NCBI RefSeq assembly: GCF_030272615.1
Contig: NC_081410.1
Coordinates: 125,018,640 to 125,082,639 of the forward strand
DNA length: 64,000 bases
From: Cryptomeria japonica
Lineage: Eukaryota; Streptophyta; Pinopsida; Cupressales; Cupressaceae
Direction: 5' to 3'
Shown piece after piece: positions 11,297 to 22,317 of this stretch. The position numbers were made by a program, and so were the translations under genes. Within the stretch, counting starts at the first letter, position 1; every line of letters starts with the position of its first letter. The notes beneath the pieces were generated by a model, which was not told the DNA's origin, ran no database searches, and saw only the letters and a list, made by a program, of their open reading frames with translations.

Positions 11297-12990
11297 TGTG
11301 TGGGGGAAAAAGTGACACTAAGCAAACATGCCCTAATCTCACTTTCAATCACACATTTGTGGAATACGAAAGAGCCTAGAGGTATCACACAATTGGCTAC
11401 TTCTTCTTGTGGAAGAGAGAGCCACGGGCTACCTATTAGGATTTCTATTCTCTTGTTGTAATTGAAAGATAAAATAATGCAAGTTCAATCCCTAACCCCA
11501 AAGTGCAAGTATGAACTAATAACAAGATTACAGAATTGAACTTAAACAATGGAAAGCTGTAAACACAAGGACAAGACAAGAATGCAAATGCGTACCCAGA
11601 GTTAAAATCTGATTGAAAATGTTCGGGACGGGGGCGCGGGCGCCACTGTCCTGATTCTGCCCCTGAAACTGCTCTGGAAACTGTTGTTTTTGCACTCTGG
11701 AAAAGCTGTCAAAAATGCTGAAAATGTTGTCTGTCAGGAGGACCAGGGCGCCCAGCGCCTCTGTCCTAGGGACCAGGGCGCCCAGCGCCCCTGTCCTAGC
11801 AGGACCAGGGCGCTCCACGCCCCTGTCCTGGTCTTCTGGGCTGAAACTTGGTGTGTTATTCTGTCTCTGTCTGCTTCTCCCGGTTCTGCAACTTGCGGCG
11901 TCGTCTGAGTCCCGAAACCTGCACTTATATCTGAAAAGGTGTGTGGGCGGCTATATAAGGTTTTGCCTTATTCAAACCCCCGCTTCGGTGATTTCCACCT
12001 CCACGAATAGCCAAGTTGTATTGTAAAATGTATTGTGTGTGCAGACCTTGTGTGTGTGCAAGGTCCTAAAATGCAAGAAAGCAAACTAGAGCAACCTAGA
12101 AAGTAAACCCTAATTGCTTGTAAATGATAATTTAAATGCTCTAAATCAAGATGCAAAGTGATCTAAAGCATGAATAAATGATATATTGAAGCTTATGCAA
12201 AGACATGAAAACAACATGAAATCATACCCAACCCTCAAGGGAGGGGTACAAGCCAATCTTCAGTCGGTAATCTCCTATTGCTCTTCAATGTCTTCAAAGC
12301 CCTACATGAATGAATGAAATTGATGAATGCTTGATGAATGGATGTTTGAATGTTGTTGAATTCTTCAAAGATCTGCTCTTTCGCTGCATATGAAGTTCCT
12401 CAAAACCAAAATTCGGATCCTTTCAAATGAAGAAAGAGAGCTCTTATATATGAAACCCTAGATCATAAATTCGTATTTTGGCCGACCTAGAGATTGAATA
12501 TCCCGCCAATTTCTTGGGGTTAAGCTTTATTTTATGATTGGATCGTGCTCCTAAAATTTCACGAAAAATGTCCGGGACCATGTTGCACTCCGGGCGCCAT
12601 GGTCCTCTCCGGGCGCCATGGTCCCGACAACTTTTCACCAAATTTTCAGGGCCGTCGGATATGATGATTTTAGAGAGAATCCTGAAGTTACAGGTGATTT
12701 CAAGATGTTTTGACCCTTGAAATCAAGCCCCCAAGTTCAAAATAGGACCTAATTAGGGTTTTTGATTAAATGATGTATAGGAGGAATAAAATGAAAAGGG
12801 CACACTTTAATGAAAGGGCCCAACTTTATGATATAGGAGATGATAAAATAGAACCTTAGACCTAATTAATTTGATTAATTAAGTGCTAAAGGGGAAATGC
12901 AATGCAAAATGCAAAATGCGCCAAGGCGGGTGCTAAACTAGGTGTGAAATTGTACCACCCTAGCAAGTGCATACAATTTACGACGCTACA
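11297..12990 (-). mobile_element. Solo LTR D
   Basis: 1694 bp bounded by TGTGTGGGGG on the left and GACGCTACA on the right, with a 5-bp duplication and no internal region. This is a solo LTR left by LTR-LTR recombination. The minus strand is the likely sense strand: it begins TGTAGCGTCGTAAATTG, close to the LTR starts of C and E, and has a TATA-like CATATATAAG at 12,443-12,453. It carries GC-rich palindromic modules at 12,570-12,632 and, in three tandem copies, at 11,746-11,830. No coding region is supported. Confidence 0.88.
11746..11830. repeat. Three tandem copies of a GC-rich palindromic module in LTR D
   Basis: Three about 28-30 bp units each read like GACCAGGGCGCCCAGCGCC followed by CTGTCCT. 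Each unit can fold on itself through GGAC/GTCC and GGCGC/GCGCC. The surrounding LTR is much less GC-rich. Related modules occur in the LTRs of C and E. Confidence 0.82.
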
Positions 12991-13523
12991 CTAAGAATGA
13001 CTTCCCCTTACCCAACATTGACATCATAGTAGACCTAACAGCAAGACATGCCATGCTTTCACTCATGGATGGCTTTTCAGGGTACAATCAGATAAAGATC
13101 ACACCAGAGGATCAGCATAAGATGGCCTTCACATGTCCATGGGGAACATACTGCTGGAATGTAATGCCTTTTGGTCTCAAGAATGTAGGAGCAACATATC
13201 AAAGGGAAATGACCACTATCTTCCATGACATGATGCATACCATAATGGAAGATTATGTTGATGACTTACTGGCAAAATCACTCACAAGAGAAGGTCATCT
13301 AGACATATTAGAGAAAATCTTTGATAGACTAGAACAATATCATGTTTGACTCAACCCAAAGAAATGTGTCTTTGGAGTAACCTCAGGGAAACTTCTCAGA
13401 TACATTATCTCCAGCAAAGGCATTGAGGTCGACCCAACAAAGGTCAAAGAAATCATGGACATGCCACCTCCAAAGAACATCAGTCAACTAAGGACATTAC
13501 AAGGGCGGCTACAATCCATCTAA
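12991..13523 (+). pseudogene. pol: Reverse transcriptase, C-terminal part, element B
   Basis: Resumes at NDFPLPNID and contains LMDGFSGYNQI, MPFGLKNVGATYQR and the YVDD box, so all RT catalytic Asp residues remain. TGA at 13,347-13,349 splits the thumb. TAA at 13,521-13,523 falls at the same codon where element A has TGA (160-162). The frame is unchanged relative to the N-terminal part when D is removed. Confidence 0.9.
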
Positions 13524-14027
13524 AGATTCATTGCACAATTGGAAGATAAGTGCCATCTTTTTACACACCTGCTACACAAGAACATATGCTTTCAATGGGA
13601 TACCAGATGCCAACAAGCATTCCAGATGCTTAAAGACTATCTCATGAATACACCATTGTTGATCCCCCCAGATCCGAGTAAGCCTCTATTACTCTATATT
13701 TCAGCTACTACTACATCATTGGGAGTGCTATTAGCTCAACATAATGCAGAAGGGAAAGAGTGTGCTATATACTACATTTCTCGCACACTCGCCGGCTATG
13801 AACTCAACTACACACCTATTGAGCGAGCTTACCTTGCAGTAATCTTGGTAGCAACAAAATTGAGGCACTATCTATTAACATATAAGGTTCAACTCATTGC
13901 TAAGATCGATCCACTAAAGTACTTACTTAGCAAAGCAGCATTGACCAGCCGCTTGGCCAAATAGGTGATGATTCTAAGTGAATTTGATATTGAGTATGTG
14001 GACCGTAAGGCTATCAAAGGACAAGTT
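13524..14027 (+). pseudogene. pol: First (degenerate) RNase H domain, element B
   Basis: Follows RT in frame. Recognisable are LLLYISATTTSLGVLLAQ, where the usual first catalytic Asp is absent, then IYYISRTLAGYELNYTPIE and the LRHYLLTYKVQLI strand. A degenerate first RNase H backed by a second one is typical of the Tat lineage. TAG at 13,962-13,964 interrupts. The frame is cut by element C after KAIKGQV and resumes at 21,862. Confidence 0.82.
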
Positions 14028-15215
14028 TGTAAAGCAGAAAATCGAACCCTAGGTGTTCCCCCCCCCCCCACTCCAAGGAGAGAGAAAGGAGGTCACTAGG
14101 ATTGACGGTTTTCACTTAGGAGAGATTTTACATTCAAAAGAGGGGTTGAAACTCACAAGATCCAATCCCACACAATGCAAGACTAGATTCTAAATGAGTT
14201 TCAAGGGTTGAGACAGCAAGGCTACCCTCTTTTGTAAAGAATGTGGATAGAAGGATTGAATTAGGAGTGTAGGTGAAAGTAAGAAAGATTCGCTTGCAGA
14301 TAGAAATAGAAACATGGGATGAAGCTGTGGACCTGGAATTAGTAGTAAAATGTCGAGATGATGCTGTCCTGCAAGTTGGAGCAAAATTTGACGGGACAAT
14401 GGCGCCCGGTGTGCACACGGTCCTCCGAAAAATCCACGAAACGAAGGGGGATCTGTTCGTCTCTGCACAAGGATTCCAGATCTTCAATTACAGCCGTGTA
14501 CCTACAACCTACACACAGAAAAGAGAGGATGATTGGGGGGTTAGGGATTAGGGGTTTTCCTTTAGGTCAAACCCCAATTTTGGAATTAACCAAGAAATGA
14601 GAATGTTGTAAATGTAAATGTTTGTAATGTAAACAAGTACTGATACCTTGTTGTAAGAATGTTTGTATTCTTACATGTGAAGGTGTAAATGTTGTTGTAT
14701 GTTGTAAGTGATCTCCTCTTCAATGGTTGAATCCTTGTCTTGAATGCAACACTTAGCCTTGAATGGAGACTTAGAATGCTCAATTGCTTGAAGGAATTCT
14801 TGAATGCTTGAATGTTTGAATGTTTGTCTAGCACTTCCGCCTCTTGCACTTGCTTCACTTACCCTTTTCTGGGAGGGGAAATGTAGTTTATATACTTGTC
14901 AATTAGGGTTAAAAGACTGATTTTTCTGACCTTGGGCCGACCTAGAAAGATTATTTTCCAATTTGAAAACTTGAAGACCCGATGCCCCATAAGAGACCGG
15001 GCCCAAAATAGGGCCAGGGCCAGGGCACTGGGCGCCATGGTCCCACCTCCCGGGACAGCAGGGTGCAAGGAAGGATCAGGCCAAGGTGCAGAAATATGCA
15101 GTTTTTGATGTCGCAAACAGTTTTCGGGGTCTCCATTCAGGTTCAGTGTTGCGTCGCCATCGTGAAGACCCAAATGCAGTCGAAATTGCAAGTGTCACAA
15201 TTTTAGGATGCTACA
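14028..15215 (-). mobile_element. 3' LTR of element C
   Basis: 1188 bp, TGTAAAGC...GATGCTACA in plus orientation. Nearly identical to 20,608-21,856 apart from scattered substitutions and a length difference in the GC-rich module (one unit here at 15,013-15,043). A TATA-like box (minus AAGTATATAAA) is at 14,887-14,897. A GTGTGCACAC palindrome with a flanking GGCGCCCG module lies at 14,390-14,425. Confidence 0.93.
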
Positions 15216-15230
15216 TTTAGCCCCCACTTT
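15216..15230 (-). promoter_or_regulatory. Polypurine tract of element C
   Basis: Minus-strand AAAGTGGGGGCTAAA directly abuts the 3' LTR start (TGTAGCATCC), the usual primer for plus-strand DNA synthesis. Confidence 0.88.
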
Positions 15231-15965
15231 AGCAGGAGTATAAGTGTACGCCCATACTTCTAGTAAAGTACAAGGAAACAACATTGAAAGACTTTCACCA
15301 CATCAAGGAGGCAAGATACACCAAGCCCCCAGTGGATTAAGGATCTTACGACTTCGATTGACAAAGTAAAAGGGAAGATCACGAGGGAGAACCATGACTA
15401 TCAGTAGTAAGGTCCCCTCACTATGAGTCATGTCAGAAAAATACCAAAAAATTTCAAGGCAAAGCTAAGTTTGTCAAGAAATTTTCAAGTATCCTGAAGG
15501 GATATGGACGGGGTGTATGCCCCCCTATGTTAAAGAAATATCACACGCCTCAACAGGGGTGATTGCTTTAAGGTAGCAATACACAAGAAATGAGAAGGGA
15601 AAGGAGCACGTTATCACAAAGATTTAGCCCCCAAGTGTGAGATAAACCCAAGGATAATAGACACAAAACACAAAGCACGAAGTGACTTTGCTTTCCTCAG
15701 GGTCAGTATGCTGTATGATAATTCATGTATATCATATGTATGTATGCATAATTGTTCTTCATTCCCCAATCAAGGAAGGTCACCTAGAAGAATGGAACAC
15801 GTGTCTTTTGAGTCAACATGAGAGAGACCAAAAGAGATCTCAATGCCTTGCATCATCCTCAAGTAGACAACACTAAGGACAATAAATAGAACAATGAGAA
15901 TAACACATAGAAGAAGTAACAAAAGAGATCAAGAGAGGAGAAGAGAGTCTGCTATGCTAATGAAA
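15231..15965 (-). other. 3' untranslated region of element C
   Basis: No gene. Contains three further G-tracts on the minus strand (plus positions about 15,326-15,330, 15,520-15,525 and 15,628-15,632). Their distances from the LTR are matched in element E. Otherwise moderately AT-rich. Confidence 0.7.
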
Positions 15966-18900
15966 CTAGTCTAGTACGTCATCTACCCCCCGATCTTGCC
16001 GATCAATATTTTGGGAAGGCGGGAAACACGCTAGAGGAGGAACATCCAACACAGTAGATGGAGCTATCACAAGATCCAAACAAGGGCTATGTTCATGTTC
16101 CAAGCCACATTGTTCTTGTCTAGGAGCTAGGATAAGTGCTTTAGAAAATTCGTTAGATAAATGGTTATCAACATCAACATATTCATATTCACTATCAGAA
16201 GCAAGAGAAGTAACATTTTCATCATGAATAACATTTTCATCTATATCATCATCAAGATTTATAAAAATAGGATCTTTAACTCGCACAGGATCAAAACCAT
16301 CATGCATCTTATGCTTAGGAGATTTTGGCTCAATTTTCGGCTGAGGAGAAAATGGAATAATACTAGCTGAAGGTGTTTTTGGGGATTGCAAAGTTTGAGA
16401 AGCAGTTGCACGAGCTCTAAGATGATGCTTTCGTCGGCGTTCACATGCAGAACGATTTCGTCTAGTCTTAGTAGGAAGTTGAGAAGATTGAGGAGGAGGA
16501 ATGTTCTCATCCCTATCACTTGGGTGTTTAGGTTGTGGTCTCTTAGGTTGGATAATAGGAGAAGAGGAAGGTCTCTTCTCTCTATAAAAGGAAGGAGGAG
16601 GAACTGCTCCATATAAAGGAGGAATATTTGGTTTAGGAAGGAGACCAAGTCCATCATGATGAGGAGGTATAGGTCTACTTTTAGAAAGTTTATTAGACAT
16701 AGACATAGTCACATCCATAGGAATGGGTTGGGAATCTTCTTGAGGAAAGACATTAGTTTTATCTTTCAAAGGAAGAACTTCCTTCTCAAGAATGATACGA
16801 ATATCAAGTATGGGTGTTCTAGGTTCACTTAGAGATAGTATCATATCTTTTTTCCACTTTTGATAAGATTTGAAAAGATGATCACTTCGCGGTGGAAGAG
16901 ATTGGAATTGTTTAGGCCAAAAATAATCAATAGGAATGCTAGAAGTTCTTTCAGCTGGTTTAAAGAGACTATGATTGACAGTAACAACTTCACCATTATG
17001 GGGAAATTTCAAACACTTGTGAATAGGAGAAGCAATAGCTTTCATGGAAGATAGCCAAGGATAGCCTAGCTTCACACGAAATTGTTCGGATGAAGGAATA
17101 ATGGCAAAGTTCACATCAAGGGATTTGTTATGAACTTCAATAGGTAATGTAATAGAACCAATTGCAGGAGAAGAAAATGCATCAAATAATTTCACAACCA
17201 CATTTGTTTTGTCATAGATCACTTGATTCAATTGCAAAGTAAAAAGAAATTCTTCAGTAATAACATTAACCATGCCAGAAGGATCAATCAGCACTCCACG
17301 GCAAGGTGTATTCTTGACTTTTGCAACTATATATAAAGGACCATCAGTTGCCTTGATAGTTTCACTAGAATCAAATGTGATGGAAGGTTCTTTAGGGATT
17401 TTCTGTTGCTCTCCAAAATTAATCACATTTGGAGTCATAGACACACGACCATCAGGTGAGAAAGAGGAATCATTAGTCTCAATCGCATTAGAGGTATGAG
17501 AAGGTAATGGATCAGTAAAAATCTTAAGATTTTGGTTAGGAAGAGCTACAGATGTGTTGCCTTTATCACTCACACCTGAAACAGAGATAGTATTATTATC
17601 AATCAAATCTTGAATTTTACCCTTTAAAGCAAAACATTTTTCAGTATCATGCCCAGGTTGATGATGAAATTGACAAAAAGATTTGTTATCAAAATAGGGT
17701 GAATTAATCTTTGCAGGATCTATTTGCTTTATAGGAGGGAGAGTAAGCACATTTTGTTCCAATAACTTATTCATAATACTATGCAATGATTCATTCAAAG
17801 GAGTAAACTCTCTTTCTTTCTTGAAAAACTTAGAAATAGGAGGCACACCTGATGCTACATTCACATTGTTGTTGATGATGTTTTGATTGAACTTAACAAA
17901 CCCTCTGTTTGGTTTAAACTTCCCAAATGGTTGTTGACTACTATCACCCTTATCACTCAGAGCCATAGGATTTGCTTGTTCCATTTGACTCACAGTCAGT
18001 TGATAATTGTGAAGAGTTGCACACAACTGTTGGAAAGAAGTAAACTCAGAAAACAGAAGTTTTTCTCTAATATCTTTTTGTAAATTAGAAATAAAGATTC
18101 TTTGAATATCATTGTCAGGTACTGGAAAAGAGATTTGAGCACACAAATGCTTATATCTACCAATGAAATCAGTCACTTTTTATTTAACACCTTGTTTACA
18201 ATGCATTAAATCAATCAAAGTAACTTTAGGACTTATATTGTTTTGAAATTGTTGAATAAAAGCATTTGCAAGTTGTTGGAAAGAAGTAATAGAATAGGAA
18301 GGCAACGAGCAATACCATTGTAGAGCCTTATCTCTTAATGTTCTAGTAAACAGTTTTGCAAGCAACCTTTGGTCATGAGCAAAATCGGTACATATTGTTT
18401 GAAAAGTCTTAACATGTGTTAGAGGATCACCTTTAACATTATAAAGCTCCAACTGCGGGATTTCAACATGCTTAGGAGGGATATCTCGAACAATGTCAAG
18501 AGAAAGTGGACTCGCAACATCAAATGTGGGCACACTAAACTTAGATTGATTCATAGAGGCAATTTGTTGCTGTAAAGAAGAGACAGTTTGTGCAAGATTG
18601 TTAATGGTCACTTCAGTCGAAGAGTTCATATTAGACATGTTAGATTGTGATGGAGGTATTATGTTATTGAAAGAAGGTATTGATTGAGAGTGAGGTGGTG
18701 GGACACTATGATGGTTAGTCATAGGAGATGATTGGAAAAAAGGAGCACTACAAGGAGGAATGGAATGGTTGAATGAATTGCCCCCTTGCGTCATGTTCAT
18801 TTGTGGAAATGTAATAGGAACACTCATTGAAGGAATGAATGAAGAATTCGGATTGAATGAAGGAAGAGGGTTGACTAAAGAGGAAGGATTGCCCCCATGA

Positions 18901-19415
18901 CTAGTGATCATAGGCGGAATGTCTTATATTGAAGTAGTCATTATGTTTGATGTAAAAGTAGGTATACTAGCAATAGAAGTTGTCAAAGGAATAGAGTGAT
19001 TGACTTGAGTAGGAGGTTGTGTATAACCCAAAGTTTCGGCACAACTCTTCATAGGCATCACATTCGAATCTACGATGTGTGCAATGCTACACAAAATATC
19101 AATTCCATTCTTATCAATTTGAACCATACGTTTTAGACCCTCAATTAATGAAAGAGCTTGACTATCGGGGTATTCTTGAGACATTCATTGCTGAAAATCA
19201 TCAAATTGGTTATCCAATTTTGAAAGTTGTTCTACAAAAACCTCATGGAGAGCTTCTTCATCATTAGGAGGATTAGAGGAATTACCCGTGTCCTCATTAA
19301 AAAGGCCATTCAAATTAGGTTCCATCTCCTCAGTAATTAAACCTTGGAAAGACTTAATTCTAAGGCTTCGTCTAACAGGAATAGTGTAAGTAGGGCTTAT
19401 TGTTGTAAAACTCAT
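15966..19415 (-). pseudogene. gag: Gag/protease-like polyprotein of element C
   Basis: One minus-strand frame of about 1150 codons with three in-frame stops (TGA 19,185-19,187; TAA 18,924-18,926; TAA 18,180-18,182) and no frameshift; the final 736 codons are open. Order: N-terminus starting MSFTTISPTYTIPVRRSLRI; Ser/Pro/Asn-rich region; capsid domain (LELYNVKGDPLTHVKTFQ, ALQWYCSLP, FIGRYKHL); zinc knuckle FCQFHHQPGHDTEKC; retropepsin-like fold (GVLIDPSGMVNVI, LGYPWLSSMKAI) whose active-site motif is not the normal D-S/T-G; a Pro-rich segment; a strongly basic patch (ACERRRKHHLRARA); and an acidic tail (INLDDDIDEN, DSEYEYVDVD). The frame ends at 15,966 with no pol downstream. It would supply particle proteins only. 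Confidence 0.9.
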
Positions 19416-20584
19416 GCACTAGAGAGAGAGAAGATTTTGAATTTATTTTCGAATTTAGAGGTAGCAAATTTCAATAAAATCAGCCAATCTCCTAGATTTA
19501 AGATGTTAAATGCAATCATGACAATCTCTCGAAATTTCGGAAAAAATGTCAGGGACCATGGCGAACGGAGTGCACACGGTCCTCGCAACTTTTTTTGAAA
19601 TTTTCAGGGATGAAAGTTATGATGATTTTAAAGCTAATCTGAAAAAAATTGAGTGATTTTACGATCTGTAGATAGGCCAAATTGAAGTTGCAATCTCAAA
19701 ATTGAACCCTACCAAGATTGTTGAAAAATGCAAAATTTGAATTTTGAAAAAGAGAGGGAAACTGAAATTTTGAATTTTATGATTTTAGAGGGAATACTAA
19801 AAGTAATGCAGGCTTTGAAATTTAAAAGTTGACTCAATTTCGTGCAAAATTCAATTTTGAAAATGGGAATCAAGGTTGTTGCAATCAAACACTTAATTTC
19901 AAAAGTCACAAATTGCAAAAATTTGAATAAAGCACTGAAATTTTGAATAAATGCCAACACACTTTTCAGATTTAGGACAGTAAGAAACATAATTTTGAGA
20001 CAAAATTTCAATTTCAACAATTTTTGAATGATTAGAAGCCTTAATCCAAGCAATCACTAGACCAACTTTGACTTTAATTTTGAAAGTGTTAGAATTGATG
20101 AAATCAGCCAAGATTATGGATTCTAGCAGAAAAATACAGTAAGATCTAGCTCCCGAAATTTCAGAAAAAATGTCGGGGACAGTGGCGCTCGGGGTGCACA
20201 CAGTCCTCGCAACTTTTTTCAAAATTTTCAGGGATGAAAGATATTATGATTTTGTTGCGGAATCCAAAATTACAGCCGATTTGGAGGTGTTTTGATCAGT
20301 GAAATCATCGGTCAAAGGTTGAATCAAGAGGGTTAAAAATTAGGGTTTTGACACTTAACCACTTAATTTTCAGAATTAAGGCACAAATATGAATTGATAA
20401 TTTGCAATAGAAGGGTAGATCTGAAACAAGCATTAACAATTAGACATTTCACAAGCTCAATTACTAAAAAGAAAATTTAGGGTTTTTATGCAATTAACCT
20501 CTAAAATTTGCAAAAGATCAAACATGGAAATGTAATTAAGGAAGCAAAATTTTCAGATCTAACCATGAATAATCAAAATTAGGA
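19416..20584 (-). other. Leader of element C
   Basis: About 1.2 kb without a supported gene. A module of about 150-180 bp occurs twice (19,535-19,690 and 20,150-20,310). It consists of AAATTTC.GAAAAAATGTC, a GC-rich GTGCACAC core, then TTTTCAGGGATGAAAG. It also occurs once, diverged, inside solo LTR D (12,545-12,725). Confidence 0.7.
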
Positions 20585-20604
20585 TGTTCACGTCGGGTTC
20601 ACCA
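20585..20604 (-). promoter_or_regulatory. Primer-binding site of element C
   Basis: Minus-strand TGGTGAACCCGACGTGAACA begins three bases (TTT) after the 5' LTR end. It differs from the sites of A and of the 30.9-kb LTR, so C uses another tRNA primer. I cannot name it safely. Confidence 0.78.
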
Positions 20605-20607
20605 AAA

Positions 20608-21856
20608 TGTAAAGCGGAAAATCGAACCCTAGGTGTTCCCCCCCCCCACTCCAAGGAGAGAGAATGGAGGTCACTAGGATTGACGGTTTTCACTTAGGAG
20701 AGACTTTACATTCAAAAGAGGGGTTGAAACTCACAAGATCCAATCCCACACAATGCAAGACTGGATTCTAAATGAGTTTCAAGGGTTGAGACAGCAAGGT
20801 TACCCTCTTTTGTAAAGAATGTGGATAGAAGGATTGAATTAGGAGTGTAGGTGAAAGTAAGAAAGATTCGCTTGCAGACAGAAATAGAAACATGGGATGA
20901 AGCTACGGACCTGGAATTAGCAGTAAAATGTCGAGATGATACTGTCCTGTAAGTTTGAGTGAAATTTGACGGGATGATGGCGCCCGGCGTGCACACGATC
21001 CTCCGAAAAATCCACGAAACAAAGGGGGATCTGTTCGTCTCTACACAAGGATTCCAGATCTTCAATTACAGCCACGTACCTGCAACCTACACACAGAAAA
21101 GAGAGGATGATTGGGGGGTTAGGGATTAGGGGTTTGCCTTTAGGTCAAACCCCAGTTTTGGAATTAACCAAGAAATGAGAATGTTGTAAATGTAAATGTT
21201 TGTAATGTAAACAAGTACTGATACCTTGTTGTAAGAATGTTTGTATTCTTACATGCGAAAGTGTAAATGTTGTTGTATGTTGTAAGTGATCTCCTCTTCA
21301 ATGGTTGAATCCATGTCTTGAATGCAACACTTAGCCTTGAATGGAGACTTAGAATGCTCAATTGCTTGAAGGAATGCTTGAATGCTTGAATGTTTGAATG
21401 TTTGTCTAGCGCTTCTGCCTCTTGCACTTGCTTCACTTACCCTTTTCTGGGAGGGGAAATGTAGTTTATATACTTGTCAATTAGGGTTAAAAGACTGATT
21501 TTTCCGACCTTGGGCCGACCTAGAGAGATTATTTTCCAATTTGCAAACTTGAAGACCCGATGCCCCATAAGAGACCGGGCCCAAAATAGGGCCAGGGACC
21601 ACGGCGCTAGGCGCCATGGTCCTGAGGGACCAGGGCACTGGGTGCCATTGTCCTGAAGGACCAGGGCACTGGGCGCCATGGTCCCACCTCCCGGGACAGC
21701 AGGGTGCAAGGAAGGATCAGGCCAAGGTGCAGAAATATGCAGTTTTTGATGTCGCAAACAGTTTTCGGGGTCTCCATTCAGGTTCAGTGTTGCGTCACCA
21801 TCGTGAAGACCCAAATGCAATCGAAATTGCAAGTGTCGCAATTTTAGGACGCTACA
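20608..21856 (-). mobile_element. 5' LTR of element C
   Basis: 1249 bp, TGTAAAGC...GACGCTACA in plus orientation. It has a TATA-like box at 21,465-21,475 (minus AAGTATATAAA). The GC-rich module is present in three tandem units at 21,595-21,687 against one in the partner LTR, which explains the 61-bp length difference. Confidence 0.93.
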
Positions 21857-21861
21857 AAGTT

Positions 21862-22284
21862 ATTGCAGATTAGTTGGCCGATGCACCACTCATAGGCGAT
21901 CATCCTCTTATTTCCAATTTTCCAGATGAAGAGCTATTCATGATCACCAAAGCACAACCATGGAAGCTATACTTTGATGGTTCATACACTAGGCATGGCT
22001 TGGGGGTAGGCATTCTCTTTATCACCCCTCAAGGTGACAGCATCCTGAAGTCGTACAGGCTCACATTTCCATGCACAAACAATATAGTAGAATATGAGGC
22101 CTTGATCACAGGACCCAGGCTTGCCATACAATGGAAATTAAAAGAGTTACAGATATATGGTGACTCTCAACTGGTCATCCGACAAGTAACAGATGAATAT
22201 CAAACCAAGGATGACAAACTCATGTCGTACAAGCAAATGGTGGACAATCTAAAGGCATCATTTACTACTATCACATTTGAGTAG
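21862..22284 (+). pseudogene. pol: Second RNase H (aRH-type) of element B
   Basis: After element C the frame resumes with the end of the RT-RNase H connection; TAG at 21,871-21,873 interrupts it. Then comes a full RNase H fold: WKLYFDGSYTRHGLGVGIL (first Asp), NIVEYEALITGPRLA (Glu) and LQIYGDSQLVIRQV (second Asp). The motif Asp/Glu residues that I can see are all kept. This second domain degrades RNA in the hybrid and is the diagnostic extra module of Tat-lineage elements. TAG at 22,282-22,284 ends the open stretch. Confidence 0.88.
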
Positions 22285-22317
22285 ATACCCAAAGATCATA
22301 ATCAAGTTGTTGATGCT

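Larger units (their letters stand above)
11292..12995. repeat. Target-site duplication CTAAG around solo LTR D
   Basis: CTAAG at 11,292-11,296 and again at 12,991-12,995, immediately outside the TG...CA ends. Removing the LTR and one copy restores RT reading frame continuity, which confirms the insertion point. Confidence 0.93.
14028..21856 (-). mobile_element. Element C: complete non-autonomous LTR retrotransposon (gag-only)
   Basis: 7829 bp. On the minus strand: 5' LTR (21,856-20,608), three-base gap, primer-binding site, leader, one gag/protease-like frame (19,415-15,966), 3' untranslated region, polypurine tract (15,230-15,216), 3' LTR (15,215-14,028). Both LTRs are TG...CA, and the element has a perfect 5-bp duplication. 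The 5.4-kb interior has no RT, RNase H or integrase, so it must rely on enzymes from another element. It is related along gag, the 3' region and LTR start to element E at the right end of the window. Confidence 0.92.
14023..21861. repeat. Target-site duplication AAGTT around element C
   Basis: AAGTT at 14,023-14,027 before the left LTR and at 21,857-21,861 after the right LTR. The pol frame of element B is continuous across it, so C is a single complete insertion. Confidence 0.95.

Noticed and set aside
11297-11461. C-terminal tail of the RT frame at 10,913-11,461
   Set aside because: This part is LTR D sequence read through; real RT resumes at 12,996.
14190-14600. Several frames inside the LTRs of C
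   Set aside because: They are duplicated in the other LTR with changes that ignore codon structure.
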